64,000 nt of DNA from Arcobacter_B sp049472135 (GCF_049472135.1 NZ_JBMOVV010000006.1:124001-188000); one strand, 5' to 3'. Shown: positions 44,447 to 53,880, numbered from the stretch's first letter. Notes: generated from the sequence alone by a model not told the origin. Numbers and translations are program-made.

Positions 44447-45238
44447 CTATTCTTGCTCTCCTATTAAAGCAGAAGTATAACCAACTACTCTATTTTTATC
44501 TTTTGTCACATCTGCACTTGTACAATAGTGCAGAACTTTTGTATCTAAACCATTTTTTATTGCAAACTTCACTATTGCCATTACTCCTATTTTTCCACAA
44601 GCTTCACATTTTTCAAATTTATTCATATCCATTTTATCTATAGCTTCAATACAAATATTATCTAACAATTTAGCCTCTTCTTGATTATGAAAATGACTTA
44701 AATCAGTACTTATTACAACAAAATTATCTTTATCTTTTAAAACCTCATCAACTAACTTTTCAATATCTTCATAGCTACAATCACCATAAACAATCTCTAC
44801 TATTTTTGAATTTGGAAAATAGTTTTTTATAAAGGGAGCTTGTGTTTCAGTCGAGTGTTCAAACTCGCACTCTATATTAAAATCTAAAAAATCAAACTTA
44901 TCTTTCAAAGAGTTAGAAAAATCTAAATCCATATCTATATTTCCCAATGGCGTCTCATATTCATCATACAAAGCAATACTTGCACCTTTTAAATAAACTC
45001 TATGGGAAGGACCAATAATAACTATACGTTTAAACTCATTTTCACTTGCTTTTTTATATGCTAGATTTGCAGTAAAACCACTAAAAATATATCCTGCATG
45101 AGGAGAAATGATTGCTCTTATATTTTTAAAAGTCTCACTATTATCTTTAACTTTATTAAACTGATTAATATATTCATTTATTTCATTTTTTGTATCAGGA
45201 TAAAAACTACCTGCAACTACTGTTTTTCTAATACTCAT
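44447..45238 (-). CDS. amrB: AmmeMemoRadiSam system protein B (MEMO1 homologue)
   Basis: The 263-residue protein matches the MEMO family: RKTVVAGSFYPDT at the start, ISPHAGYIFSGFTA, IVIIGPSHRVYLKGA, FVVISTDLSHFHN and VLHYCTSADVT. These include the conserved His triad and Cys corresponding to the iron or copper site of human MEMO1. It overlaps the radical SAM gene by 4 bases, and the three genes amrA-amrS-amrB follow one another. The function of this bacterial and archaeal triad is not established as far as I know. Confidence 0.95.
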   Translation of the reverse strand: MSIRKTVVAGSFYPDTKNEINEYINQFNKVKDNSETFKNIRAIISPHAGYIFSGFTANLAYKKASENEFKRIVIIGPSHRVYLKGASIALYDEYETPLGNIDMDLDFSNSLKDKFDFLDFNIECEFEHSTETQAPFIKNYFPNSKIVEIVYGDCSYEDIEKLVDEVLKDKDNFVVISTDLSHFHNQEEAKLLDNICIEAIDKMDMNKFEKCEACGKIGVMAIVKFAIKNGLDTKVLHYCTSADVTKDKNRVVGYTSALIGEQE

Positions 45239-46221
45239 GAAAAAACTCCTTCAATTTTATATTTACATTTTGGACATTTACCATTTAATATTCTATTTTC
45301 TATTACATCAAATCTATTTCTTTTAATAAGCATTTCATCACAAGATGGACATTTTGTGTGATTATCAAAAGACAAATTTCCAATATATACATATTTTAAG
45401 CCAATCTTTTTTGCTATATCGTAGGCCATCTTCAAAGATTTAAAAGAGGTTCTAGGAAGATTTAATTCTTTATAGTCTGGATGAAAAGCAGAAATATGCC
45501 AAGGTGTAAACTCTCCTAACTCTTCTTTAATAAACTTTGCAATTTTTGTTAACTCCTCCACAGAGTCATTTTTTGTAGGAACTATTAAAGTTGTTACTTC
45601 TACCCAAATACAATTTTTCTTAAAATGTTTTAGGTTTTGCAAAACTTGTTTTAAACTACCACCTAACTCTTTTTTATAATAGTTCTCATTAAAACATTTT
45701 AAATCAATATTTACAGCATCAATAATATCTTTCATATCATCAATTACTTCAAGGCTTTCAAAACCATTTGAAACATAAATATTTTTAATTCCTTGTTTTT
45801 TTGCCTCAATTGCACAATCTTTTGCATAAGGATAAAAAATTGTTGGTTCATTATAAGTATAAGAAATAGTCTTGCATCCATAAAAAACAGCCATATCTAC
45901 AATATCTTTTGGACTATAATAAACAGATTTATTTATATTATGTTCTTGAGATATACCATGATTTTGACAAAATAAACATCTAAAATTACACCCAACTGTT
46001 CCTAAAGAAAATGATTTTGTATCAGGTAGGAAATGATATAAGGGCTTTTTTTCAATAGGATCAACATTCATAGCTGCAGGATAACCATAAACTAAACACT
46101 CTATTTTATCACCTATGTTTTTATTAACTCCACAAATACCTACTTGCCCTTCTTTTAACTTACAATAATAAGAGCATAAAAGACAAACTAATCTGTTTTT
46201 GTCTTTTCTAAAATATTTCAT
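45235..46221 (-). CDS. amrS: AmmeMemoRadiSam system radical SAM enzyme
   Basis: The 328-residue protein has the radical SAM cluster CNFRCLFC (CxxxCxxC) in SLGTVGCNFRCLFCQNHGIS. An N-terminal Cys-rich segment (CLLCSYYCKLKEGQVGICG) and a C-terminal zinc-ribbon (CPSCDEMLI... CPKCKYKIEG) flank it. It resembles glycyl-radical-activating enzymes and is diagnostic for the AmmeMemoRadiSam group. The neighbours amrA and amrB overlap it by 4 bases on each side, implying coupled translation. The reaction is unknown. Confidence 0.95.
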   Translation of the reverse strand: MKYFRKDKNRLVCLLCSYYCKLKEGQVGICGVNKNIGDKIECLVYGYPAAMNVDPIEKKPLYHFLPDTKSFSLGTVGCNFRCLFCQNHGISQEHNINKSVYYSPKDIVDMAVFYGCKTISYTYNEPTIFYPYAKDCAIEAKKQGIKNIYVSNGFESLEVIDDMKDIIDAVNIDLKCFNENYYKKELGGSLKQVLQNLKHFKKNCIWVEVTTLIVPTKNDSVEELTKIAKFIKEELGEFTPWHISAFHPDYKELNLPRTSFKSLKMAYDIAKKIGLKYVYIGNLSFDNHTKCPSCDEMLIKRNRFDVIENRILNGKCPKCKYKIEGVFS

Positions 46222-46763
46222 TTTATTTTTTGTACTTCATAAATGTATATATCTGGATACTCTAAAAGACAATCTTGTTTTAAATCAGCTTTATTACAAA
46301 GATGCTCAAAAAAGTTCTCAAAAATAGGCAATTGCTCCCAAACTTGAGGCAAAAATGTAGCCTTTTTTATTCCTTTTTCTAAAATAACCCCATGTTTAAA
46401 AGGAATGATTTTATTTTTTAAATCTTCAATATCTTTATAATTCAAAGGTTTTGCTTCACTTAAAATAGATATTTCAATATCTACTTTATCTAATTCATCT
46501 AAACTTAAAGGATAAAATCTAGGGTCATAATAAGCTGCACTATTTGCATTAGCAACTAAGTCATCTAATAAAGAGTGTTTAGCTTCTAAAGTACCTATAC
46601 AACCTCTTAGTTTATTATCTAAGTTTATAGTTACAAAAGTAGCTCTTTTTTCACTTAAAAATGGATAGTCTTCCAATAATGATTGTTTATCTACTGCCTT
46701 TGATTTATCAAATCTAGAAGCGATTGTATCTTTTGCAATTTTCAATAAAAGTTGATTATCCAT
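46218..46763 (-). CDS. amrA: AmmeMemoRadiSam system protein A (AMMECR1 homologue)
   Basis: The 181-residue protein has the AMMECR1 signature LRGCIGTLEAKHSLLDDLV, followed by ANSAAYYDPRFYPLSLDELDKVDIEISIL. The human homologue AMMECR1 is mutated in an X-linked syndrome, but the molecular role is unclear. It starts 11 bases after the end of hemH and overlaps amrS by 4 bases. Within the three-gene set it is the first gene. Its conserved Cys (LRGCIG) is the candidate active residue. Confidence 0.95.
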   Translation of the reverse strand: MDNQLLLKIAKDTIASRFDKSKAVDKQSLLEDYPFLSEKRATFVTINLDNKLRGCIGTLEAKHSLLDDLVANANSAAYYDPRFYPLSLDELDKVDIEISILSEAKPLNYKDIEDLKNKIIPFKHGVILEKGIKKATFLPQVWEQLPIFENFFEHLCNKADLKQDCLLEYPDIYIYEVQKIK

Positions 46764-46774
46764 TTTTTTCCTTT

Positions 46775-47704
46775 TTATTTAATAATATCCTTAATAGCTT
46801 CTATAAACATATCACTATCATTTACACATTTACACACTCTAAACTCTTCAATTCCTAACTCTTCAGCTATTTCTCTATACTCAATATCAAGTTCAAAATC
46901 TGTTTCAGAATTATCAATAGTAAAAGCTATTGGATAAATGATTACTTTTTCTTCTTTGAAATTTTTTAACATATCATCTAAAGATGGGTCAAGCCATTTC
47001 ATCGGACCAACTTTTGATTGGTAAGCTAAGTTTATTGATTTAAACTTTTGTCCCTCTGCTTCTAACATCTTTGATAAAATCTCTACATGTTTATTCATTT
47101 GCTTTTCATAAGGATCACCTTTATCAACAATTTTCTGTGGTAATCCATGAGCAGAGAAAATAAGATTAAATTCACTTGCATCTGATTTAATTTTATCTTT
47201 TATCTCTTCAACAATACATTTATTAAAAGACTCATTTTTATAAAAAGTACCTTTTGTTCTAATTTTAAAAGAGTCCTTAGCATATGCTTTAAAATCCTCA
47301 AGTGAAGATTTTGTAGTTGTTGTTGAAAACTGTGGATATAAAGGAAGTAAGCAAACCTCTTCTATACCATCTTTTTTCATCTGCTCTATCACATCTTTTG
47401 CAAAAGGAGGAGTATATCTCATAACTTGATAAGTTTTATACCCTTCAATTTTGTCATTTGCTTTTTTTACTAATTTTTCTGTTAAAGGATTTAGTGGTGA
47501 GAAACCACCAATCTCTTCATAGTTTTTCCAAGCTTCATTAAGTCTTGAAGTTGTAATGAAAAATGCAATCATTTTTCTAATTAATTTTGGTGCTGCAATG
47601 ATATTTTTATCATTAAACATATTTGTTAAAAAAAGTTTTAATTCATCTTTACTTCTAGCTCCACCCATATTAAGCAGAACTAAGGCTTTATTAGTCTCTT
47701 TCAT
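46775..47704 (-). CDS. hemH: Ferrochelatase
   Basis: The 309-residue protein has the start KALVLLNMGGARSKDEL, the active-site motif FSAHGLPQKIVDKGDPYEKQ with the conserved His, and TIDNSETDFELDIEY near the end. These identify ferrochelatase, which inserts Fe2+ into protoporphyrin to make protoheme. It overlaps the upstream ATPase gene by 14 bases and precedes amrA by 11 bases, so all belong to one operon. Placement of heme synthesis with the AMMECR1/MEMO genes is noteworthy because MEMO binds metal. Confidence 0.96.
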   Translation of the reverse strand: MKETNKALVLLNMGGARSKDELKLFLTNMFNDKNIIAAPKLIRKMIAFFITTSRLNEAWKNYEEIGGFSPLNPLTEKLVKKANDKIEGYKTYQVMRYTPPFAKDVIEQMKKDGIEEVCLLPLYPQFSTTTTKSSLEDFKAYAKDSFKIRTKGTFYKNESFNKCIVEEIKDKIKSDASEFNLIFSAHGLPQKIVDKGDPYEKQMNKHVEILSKMLEAEGQKFKSINLAYQSKVGPMKWLDPSLDDMLKNFKEEKVIIYPIAFTIDNSETDFELDIEYREIAEELGIEEFRVCKCVNDSDMFIEAIKDIIK

Positions 47705-48320
47705 TTTTATCCAATCTTATAATTTTATCGCTACACCAAGTAGCTAAATCTATATCATGTGTAATTAGTAAAATTGCACATTTGTCTAAATATTTTATTA
47801 AAAGTTTCATTACATCATATGCGATGATATTATCTAAAGCTGATGTTGGTTCATCAACCAATAAAAGTTTAGGCTTCATTAAAAGAGCTCTTAAAATTGA
47901 GCATCTTTGAAGTTGCCCACCGCTTAATTCATAAGGTTTTTTATGAAGTAGTTTTTCATCTAAACTTAACTCTTTTAGATAGATTTTCATATCTTCATAA
48001 AAGTCATAATTTATTACATCTTTAATTTGTTCAATTATATTATAAGTAGGATGAAAAGAGTTATAAGGGTCTTGAAAAATAAGACTTAAACTCTGTTTTT
48101 TTATAGTTCCTACTTGAGGCTTTAAACTACCCATTATAAGTTCAAAAAGTGTTGTTTTACCACTGCCACTTTTCCCAAAAATTGTAAAAAGTTCACCCTT
48201 TTTTAAAGACATTGAAAAGTTTTCATAAATGGGCATATCTTTTTTATAAGCAAAGCTTAAATTATCAATTTCTAAAACTATTTCACTTTCCATAAAAACC
48301 TCTTGGTAATTTAAAAACAT
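47691..48320 (-). CDS. Orphan Opp/Nik-type ABC ATPase
   Basis: The protein has Walker A FGKSGSGKTTL, the Opp/Nik-specific stretch FQDPYNSFHPTYNI, signature LSGGQLQRCS and Walker B LLLVDEPTSALD. It resembles DppD/NikE-type subunits that import peptides or nickel. The ATG at 48320 adds nine residues; the ATG at 48293 (MESEIVLEI) is the more likely start, giving 200 residues, shorter than usual for the group. No permease or binding protein gene is adjacent. It heads the operon that continues into hemH, with a 14-base overlap. Confidence 0.88.
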   Translation of the reverse strand: MFLNYQEVFMESEIVLEIDNLSFAYKKDMPIYENFSMSLKKGELFTIFGKSGSGKTTLFELIMGSLKPQVGTIKKQSLSLIFQDPYNSFHPTYNIIEQIKDVINYDFYEDMKIYLKELSLDEKLLHKKPYELSGGQLQRCSILRALLMKPKLLLVDEPTSALDNIIAYDVMKLLIKYLDKCAILLITHDIDLATWCSDKIIRLDKNERD

Positions 48321-48370
48321 ACTATATAAAAAAGTGCCTTTAGCTTTGCAAAATTAGACTTATTTAAATC

Positions 48371-48430
48371 TTCACAATTGATACACAATTATAGGTAACA
48401 CTTATATTGTCGATGAAAACTAATTGTGAA
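48371..48430. promoter_or_regulatory. Inverted repeat upstream of cytochrome c553
   Basis: TTCACAATT (48371-48379) and AATTGTGAA (48422-48430) are exact inverted repeats 42 bases apart in the gap between the ABC ATPase gene and the cytochrome gene. They could be a pair of binding half-sites controlling either gene; the low complexity makes chance possible. Confidence 0.25.
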
Positions 48431-48489
48431 TATTAAGCTAATAAAAAGAAAAAATAGCTAAAATATTTATTCAAATTTAAGGAGAAACA

Positions 48490-48780
48490 ATGAAGAAATT
48501 AGTATTAACTACATTATTTGCTGCAGCTACTGCTGCAACATTATCTGCTGCATCTTTTGCTGCATGTGCTGGTTGTCATGGTGCAAACGGTGAAAAAGCT
48601 GCATTAGGTAAATCTCAAATCATTAAAGGTTGGGATGAAGCTAAAACTATCGCTGCATTAAAAGGTTACAAAGATGGAACTTATGGTGGAGCTATGAAAG
48701 GTGTTATGAAAGGTCAAGTTGCTAGACTTTCTGACGCTGACATTGCTGATTTAGCTAAGCAAATTGCTGCATTTAAATAA
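48490..48780 (+). CDS. Monoheme cytochrome c553
   Basis: The 96-residue protein has a signal peptide (MKKLVLTTLFAAATAATLSA) and a heme motif CAGCHG with C26, C29 and H30. A Met-containing loop (GAMKGVMKGQVARL) follows and should provide the distal ligand. It is a small periplasmic electron carrier like the cytochrome c553 of Campylobacter, which feeds cbb3 oxidase or peroxidase. Ala-rich coding and a good AAGGAG site suggest high expression. The convergent ccoS-ccoI genes beside it serve the same oxidase. Confidence 0.95.
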   Translation: MKKLVLTTLFAAATAATLSAASFAACAGCHGANGEKAALGKSQIIKGWDEAKTIAALKGYKDGTYGGAMKGVMKGQVARLSDADIADLAKQIAAFK

Positions 48781-48796
48781 TTAGTAATTCTTCAAA

Positions 48797-48818
48797 GAGG
48801 TTAGTTTTAACTAACCTC
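48797..48818. terminator. Bidirectional terminator after cytochrome c553
   Basis: GAGGTTAGT and ACTAACCTC form a stem of at least 9 bp with a tetraloop, followed by GTTTTC. It lies 16 bases past the cytochrome stop, and the ccoS stop lies inside it. Confidence 0.8.
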
Positions 48819-49046
48819 GTTTTCACTCTTCTCTTTTTTCAATTTTGCTTCTTTAGCATCTTTTAGTTTTTTCTCTTTGTTTATTGCATCATTTAAGTCA
48901 TCTTCACTATCAAATAGTAAACCATCAACCATTTTATTAGAGTCATCAAACTGACCAGTTTTTGCACCCCACACAAAAAGTAATAAAAGACCAAATGAGA
49001 TAATTAATCCCACTACTAACATCATAAACAAAGTATCATTAATCAT
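48807..49046 (-). CDS. ccoS: cbb3 oxidase assembly protein CcoS
   Basis: The 79-residue protein has one membrane helix (MLVVGLIISFGLLLLFVWGAKTGQFDD), which is the CcoS signature (short N-terminus, helix, then W-x2-x-x-GQFDD). A Lys/Glu-rich tail follows. It follows ccoI after 8 bases. CcoS is required for cofactor insertion into cbb3-type cytochrome c oxidase. The family usually has 45-75 residues, so the tail is at the long end. Confidence 0.9.
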   Translation of the reverse strand: MINDTLFMMLVVGLIISFGLLLLFVWGAKTGQFDDSNKMVDGLLFDSEDDLNDAINKEKKLKDAKEAKLKKEKSENEVS

Positions 49047-49054
49047 ATTTTTTC

Positions 49055-51493
49055 CTATTTCATTTTAATTCTAAGTGAGTTTAGTACAACAAGCAATGAA
49101 CTTAAACTCATTGATAATGCTGCTACTAAAGGTATTACATATCCAAACATTGCAAAAGGAATAGTAACTATATTATAAAATAAAGATATAGCTAAATTTT
49201 GCTTTATAAACTTATATGTTCTTTTTGAAATTTTAAAAGAGTTCTTCAAAGAAAGCAATGATGAATTTAATAAAACAATATCTGAAACTTGCATCGTAAT
49301 ATCAGCTGAGTTACCCATAGCAATTGCAACATCAGCATTTGATAAAGCAACAGAATCATTAACTCCATCACCAGCCATAACAACAGTTTTACCCTCTTGT
49401 TTTAATTTCTTAATAAAGTTAGCTTTATCAAGAGGCGTTTGTTTAGCATAATAACTATCAATAGAAAGCTTATCACAAACTTCTTTTGCAACACTTTGAT
49501 TATCACCTGTTAACATAATAACTTCGATATCATTTGCTTTTAAATAAGAGATTAAATCTTGTGCATTCTCTTTTATCTCATCTTCAAGCTCAAATGTTGC
49601 AATTACTTCTGTGTCTATTGCAAACATATATACAGTTTTGCTTGATTCAAATTTATACGCAATACCATTTGATTGCATTAATTCTTGATTACCACCAAGT
49701 AAAGTAGACTCTTTGGAATCAAGATTTTTATATTTTGCACTTAAACCTTTTGCATCTATACTTTTTATCTCTTCTAACTCTTTTTGTTCAAGCTCATAGT
49801 TTTCATCTAAATATTTCTTTACAGCAATACTTACAGGATGTTTTGAAGAAGCAACTAAAGAGTAAAGTAAATGTAGTTTATCAATACTATCATCTAAAAC
49901 TTTTGAGTTTATAACTTTTAGTTTTCCTTTTGTTAGGGTACCTGTTTTATCAAAAACTACACTATTTGTTAAAGCTAATGTTTCAATAAATTTTGCTTCT
50001 TTAAATAGTAAACCTTTCTTTGCTAAAAGTGAAATACCTATCAAACTAGCCATTGGTGTAGCTAATGCTAAGGCACAAGGACAAGCAATAACGATTACAG
50101 ATACAGCAACAATAAATGATTTTTCAAAATGATTCGTTCCCTCATAATCAAACCCTAAATCAACTCCAAAGAAATACCAAACTAAAAAAGTAAGTAAAGA
50201 TAGAGTTAAAATAGAAACCGTAAAACCTTTTGAAACTTCATTTGCTTTTGACTGTATTTTTGGTTTAGAATTCAAAGAGTCTTCAAGTAAAGTAACAATT
50301 GATGAAAAAGTTGAATTTTTAAAATCCTTAGTAACTTCAAACTCCACAAGAGAATCTGTATTTATAGTACCACTATAAAGTAAATCCCCCTCTTTTTTAA
50401 ATACAGGCATAGATTCACCTGTAAGTGAAGATTCATCAAAAGAACCTCTTCCTTTTTTTATTATCCCATCAACAGGTACTTTATCACCAGCTTTTATCTC
50501 TACAATATCACCGATATTTATACTATTTAACGAAATAGTATCTCTTTTACCATCTTTTATCACTACAGCTTCTAAAGGAAGTGTTGATTTAATTTTATCA
50601 AGAGTATCAACAGCTGATTTTTTGCCAATTACTTCTAAATACTTTCCAACTAAAACAAAAGTTATAATCATAGCAACTGAGTCAAAATAGCTTTCACCTT
50701 TTGCACCAAATAAAATAAATAAAGAATAAATATATGTTAAAGTAGCACCTGATGCAACTAAAAAATCCATATTTAAAACTCTATTTTTTAAACCATAATA
50801 TGCACCTTTGAAAAACACCCAACCTGAATAAAATAGAACTGGTGTTGAAAGTAAAAACTCTCCTAAGTGAACCATCCATTTTACTTCTTCACTCATACCA
50901 GTAAAAAAGCCAGTATATTTTGCAACTCCAAGCATCATAATATTCATACTACCAACAACAGCAACCATCATTTTTATAAAATAATCTCTTTTTGCTTCTG
51001 TTGCTTTTTTATCAGCTACGGAAGAGTCATATGCATAAGCGTTATAACCAATAGATCTTATTTTTTCAATAATTTGTGATAACTTAATCTCATCACTATC
51101 CCATGTAATTACAGCTTTATTAGTAGTAAAATTTATATTAGCTTCAATAATACCTTGCGTTTCAAAAAGAATCTTTTCATTTAACCATACACAAGCTGCA
51201 CAATGAATACCTTCAATAATTAAATCAATTTGTTTAAAGCCTTCATTTGTAACTCTTACATATGAATTTTCAAAACTTGCAGTATTAAACTTTTCTAAAT
51301 CATCATTATCAAGCTTTATAGGAGGTGTAATAGTTTTATTTCCAAGTTTGTCATAAAAAGAATCAAGACCATCATCTTTTAGTAAATGATATACACCTTG
51401 ACAACCTTTACAACAAAAATTTAATTCACCCTCTTTTATCATAACATTATCATCAAAGCTTAAATGACAATGATTACACTTTACTTTAGACAC
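49055..51493 (-). CDS. ccoI: Copper-transporting P-type ATPase for cbb3 oxidase (CcoI/FixI)
   Basis: The 812-residue protein has an N-terminal Cys-rich metal-binding segment (CNHCHLSF, CCKGCQGVYHLL), a heavy-metal-associated domain with GIHCAACVW, and eight predicted helices. It has the CPC motif (VIACPCALALATP), the phosphorylation loop DKTGTLTKG and GDGVNDSVAL. The N-terminal zinc-finger-like segment and adjacent ccoS identify the CcoI/FixI type, which delivers copper for cbb3 oxidase rather than detoxifying the cytoplasm. The oxidase structural genes are not in this window. Confidence 0.93.
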   Translation of the reverse strand: MSKVKCNHCHLSFDDNVMIKEGELNFCCKGCQGVYHLLKDDGLDSFYDKLGNKTITPPIKLDNDDLEKFNTASFENSYVRVTNEGFKQIDLIIEGIHCAACVWLNEKILFETQGIIEANINFTTNKAVITWDSDEIKLSQIIEKIRSIGYNAYAYDSSVADKKATEAKRDYFIKMMVAVVGSMNIMMLGVAKYTGFFTGMSEEVKWMVHLGEFLLSTPVLFYSGWVFFKGAYYGLKNRVLNMDFLVASGATLTYIYSLFILFGAKGESYFDSVAMIITFVLVGKYLEVIGKKSAVDTLDKIKSTLPLEAVVIKDGKRDTISLNSINIGDIVEIKAGDKVPVDGIIKKGRGSFDESSLTGESMPVFKKEGDLLYSGTINTDSLVEFEVTKDFKNSTFSSIVTLLEDSLNSKPKIQSKANEVSKGFTVSILTLSLLTFLVWYFFGVDLGFDYEGTNHFEKSFIVAVSVIVIACPCALALATPMASLIGISLLAKKGLLFKEAKFIETLALTNSVVFDKTGTLTKGKLKVINSKVLDDSIDKLHLLYSLVASSKHPVSIAVKKYLDENYELEQKELEEIKSIDAKGLSAKYKNLDSKESTLLGGNQELMQSNGIAYKFESSKTVYMFAIDTEVIATFELEDEIKENAQDLISYLKANDIEVIMLTGDNQSVAKEVCDKLSIDSYYAKQTPLDKANFIKKLKQEGKTVVMAGDGVNDSVALSNADVAIAMGNSADITMQVSDIVLLNSSLLSLKNSFKISKRTYKFIKQNLAISLFYNIVTIPFAMFGYVIPLVAALSMSLSSLLVVLNSLRIKMK

Positions 51494-51631
51494 TAATATA
51501 ATTCCTATTTACTATAAATAATTTTTTGATTGAAACTTTAATTTAGTTTAGAAGTTATTATTTATTATATGATTAACTTTATTTATATCAAAATATGATA
51601 TTATATCGTAATAATTATGGAGTAAGTCTTA

Positions 51632-53257
51632 ATGGTAAATAATAATATTTCTATACTAAAAAACATAACAATCCTTTATGCTGAAGACGAAAAAGACTTA
51701 AGGGATGTGACTCATCAAATTTTAAAAGGATTTACAAAAAAACAATACCTTGCACAAGATGGGCAAGAGGGTTTGGAACTTTTTAAAAAATATCAAGATG
51801 AAATCGATTTAATCATTACTGATGTAAATATGCCAAATATGAATGGTCTTGAAATGGTTAAAGAAATTAAAAAAATAAATATGAATATACCTATTATAGT
51901 AGCAACTGCTTTTTCTAATAAAGAGTATTTATTAGAAGCTATTGATATAGGTGTTGATAAATATGTTCTAAAACCTATTGATGTATCAAAACTTCTACAA
52001 GTTATGTCACAATCACTACTTTACCATGAACTAAAAGACTTATATATAGATAAACTAACAAACCTACCAAACAGAAATAGATTAAAAAAAGATTTAGAAA
52101 ATACAGATATTGAACTAATGGCACTTTTAGATATTGATGAATTTTCAACAATCAATGACCTTTTTGGTGAAAAAAATGGTGATATTATTTTATCAGAGCT
52201 TGCAAAAACAATCAAAAAACATTTTAGTGCTGAACATTTCAAAATTTATAGAATGGAAGCCGATAAGTTTGCAATCGTTTCAAAAGACAAAGATGAAGAT
52301 GTAAATAAGTTTTACGACTTATGTAAAAGCTTTGCTGATAAAATAGAAAAAGACTCATTATTTATCAATGATGATGAAATTGATATTAATGTAACTATTG
52401 GTATTGCAAAAGGTGATGGAGCAAGAGCATTTAAATACTCTCAAAGAGTAATTAACTATGCAAGAAGTAAAATGCAAAGAATTATGATTTATAATGAAGC
52501 ATTTAATATCCAAGAATCTTTTGAAGAGAATATAAAATGGGTAAAACAAGTAAAAATTGGATTTAGAGAGAATCTTTTCCAAGCATACTTCCAACCAATA
52601 GTAGATACTAAAACTAAAGAGATTTATAAATACGAAGCCTTAATTAGATATGTTACAAAAGACAATAAAGAGATTTCTCCAATTAACTTTTTAAATGTAG
52701 CAAAAAGAACTAAACTTTATCCAAATATCATTAAGATAGTTATTGAAGATTCATTTAAACTTATCAAAAATAAAAATAAGAGAGTTTCTGTAAATATCTC
52801 TTTTGATGATATAGCAAATAAAGAAACAACTTCATTTATTTATAAAATTATTGAAGAGAATAAAGACTATTCACATTTATTGGAGTTTGAGATTTTAGAA
52901 TCTGAAGAGATTTCTGACTTTGATGAAGTAACTAAATTCATTGAAAATGTAAGAAAATTCAATTGTGCAGTTGGAGTTGATGACTTTGGTGCAGGTTATT
53001 CAAATTTCAACCTTTTAACACTTTTAGATATCGACTTTGTTAAAATTGATGGTTCATTAATTGAGAATATAAATACATCTAAAGATTTAGAGATTATTGT
53101 TACAACTATTGCAAACTTCTCAAAAGAGTTTGGAGTTAAAACTGTAGCTGAATTTGTATCAAAAGAGGAAATCTATAATAAAATAAAAGAGTTAAAGATA
53201 GATTATTGTCAAGGTTACTACTTTGAAAAACCTTTAAATTATGATAGTATCAAGTAG
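51632..53257 (+). CDS. Receiver-GGDEF(degenerate)-EAL c-di-GMP phosphodiesterase
   Basis: The 541-residue cytoplasmic protein has a receiver domain (LYAEDEKD; phosphoacceptor in LIITDVNMPNMNG; KPID). A GGDEF domain follows in which the signature is EADKF and so inactive. The C-terminal EAL domain keeps YEALIRY, DDFGAGYSNF, KIDGSLIE and QGYYFEKP, so hydrolysis of c-di-GMP is likely. It is organised like the protein at 7976-9934 but lacks the PAS domain. No kinase is adjacent. It converges on gmk and shares its terminator. Confidence 0.92.
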   Translation: MVNNNISILKNITILYAEDEKDLRDVTHQILKGFTKKQYLAQDGQEGLELFKKYQDEIDLIITDVNMPNMNGLEMVKEIKKINMNIPIIVATAFSNKEYLLEAIDIGVDKYVLKPIDVSKLLQVMSQSLLYHELKDLYIDKLTNLPNRNRLKKDLENTDIELMALLDIDEFSTINDLFGEKNGDIILSELAKTIKKHFSAEHFKIYRMEADKFAIVSKDKDEDVNKFYDLCKSFADKIEKDSLFINDDEIDINVTIGIAKGDGARAFKYSQRVINYARSKMQRIMIYNEAFNIQESFEENIKWVKQVKIGFRENLFQAYFQPIVDTKTKEIYKYEALIRYVTKDNKEISPINFLNVAKRTKLYPNIIKIVIEDSFKLIKNKNKRVSVNISFDDIANKETTSFIYKIIEENKDYSHLLEFEILESEEISDFDEVTKFIENVRKFNCAVGVDDFGAGYSNFNLLTLLDIDFVKIDGSLIENINTSKDLEIIVTTIANFSKEFGVKTVAEFVSKEEIYNKIKELKIDYCQGYYFEKPLNYDSIK

Positions 53258-53283
53258 GCTTATTTAAGCCAACTTGATACTAT
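53244..53283. terminator. Strong bidirectional terminator
   Basis: A 12-bp outer stem (ATAGTATCAAGT / ACTTGATACTAT) and a 5-bp inner stem (GGCTT / AAGCC), separated by one A-A mismatch, form a hairpin with a 4-base loop. The stop codons of the EAL gene (+) and gmk (-) both lie inside it. T-rich sequence follows on the + strand. Confidence 0.85.
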
Positions 53284-53880
53284 ATTTTCTTTAGTAAAAA
53301 GTTTAGTTTTAATTCTTGCAATATTAGCAATACTAACTAACTGTTTTGAAGATTCTTGTAAATCATCATTAATTATAAAATAGTCATACTCTTGAAAAAA
53401 TTCTACCTCATGCTTAGCATTTTTAATTCTTTTTTCGATTACATCTTTAGCATCAGTTGCTCTACTATTTAATCTATTTTCTAATTCACTTAAGTTTGGT
53501 GTAGTTATAAATACAGAAGTAACAACATCATCAAGTTGTTTTCTAACTAATTCATGTCCTTGAACATCAATATCAAATATAACTAATTTACCTTCATTTA
53601 AAGCCTCTTTAACAGGTTTTAATGATGTACCATAGTAGTTTCCATGTACATTTGCATACTCTAAGAAATCACCATTTTCAATATCTTTTTCGAACTCTTC
53701 TTTTGATACAAAAAAGTAATCAACTCCATGAGCTTCACCTTCTCTAGGAGCTCTTGTTGTAGTAGAGATTGAAAAGTAATAATCATCAATATCTTTATAT
53801 ACTTCTTTTAATAAAGTTGACTTACCACAACCGCTAGGCCCTGATAAGATAAGAATTGCACCATGTTTTTCTTTAATCAA
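53260..53880 (-). CDS. gmk: Guanylate kinase
   Basis: The 206-residue protein has the P-loop LSGPSGCGKSTLL and the guanylate-kinase signature STTTRAPREGEAHGVDYFFV. It converts GMP to GDP. Its product feeds GTP and hence c-di-GMP pools, though there is no evidence of special coupling. It directly abuts the upstream 272-residue gene with no gap, so they are co-transcribed and probably translationally coupled. Confidence 0.97.
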   Translation of the reverse strand: MIKEKHGAILILSGPSGCGKSTLLKEVYKDIDDYYFSISTTTRAPREGEAHGVDYFFVSKEEFEKDIENGDFLEYANVHGNYYGTSLKPVKEALNEGKLVIFDIDVQGHELVRKQLDDVVTSVFITTPNLSELENRLNSRATDAKDVIEKRIKNAKHEVEFFQEYDYFIINDDLQESSKQLVSIANIARIKTKLFTKENIVSSWLK

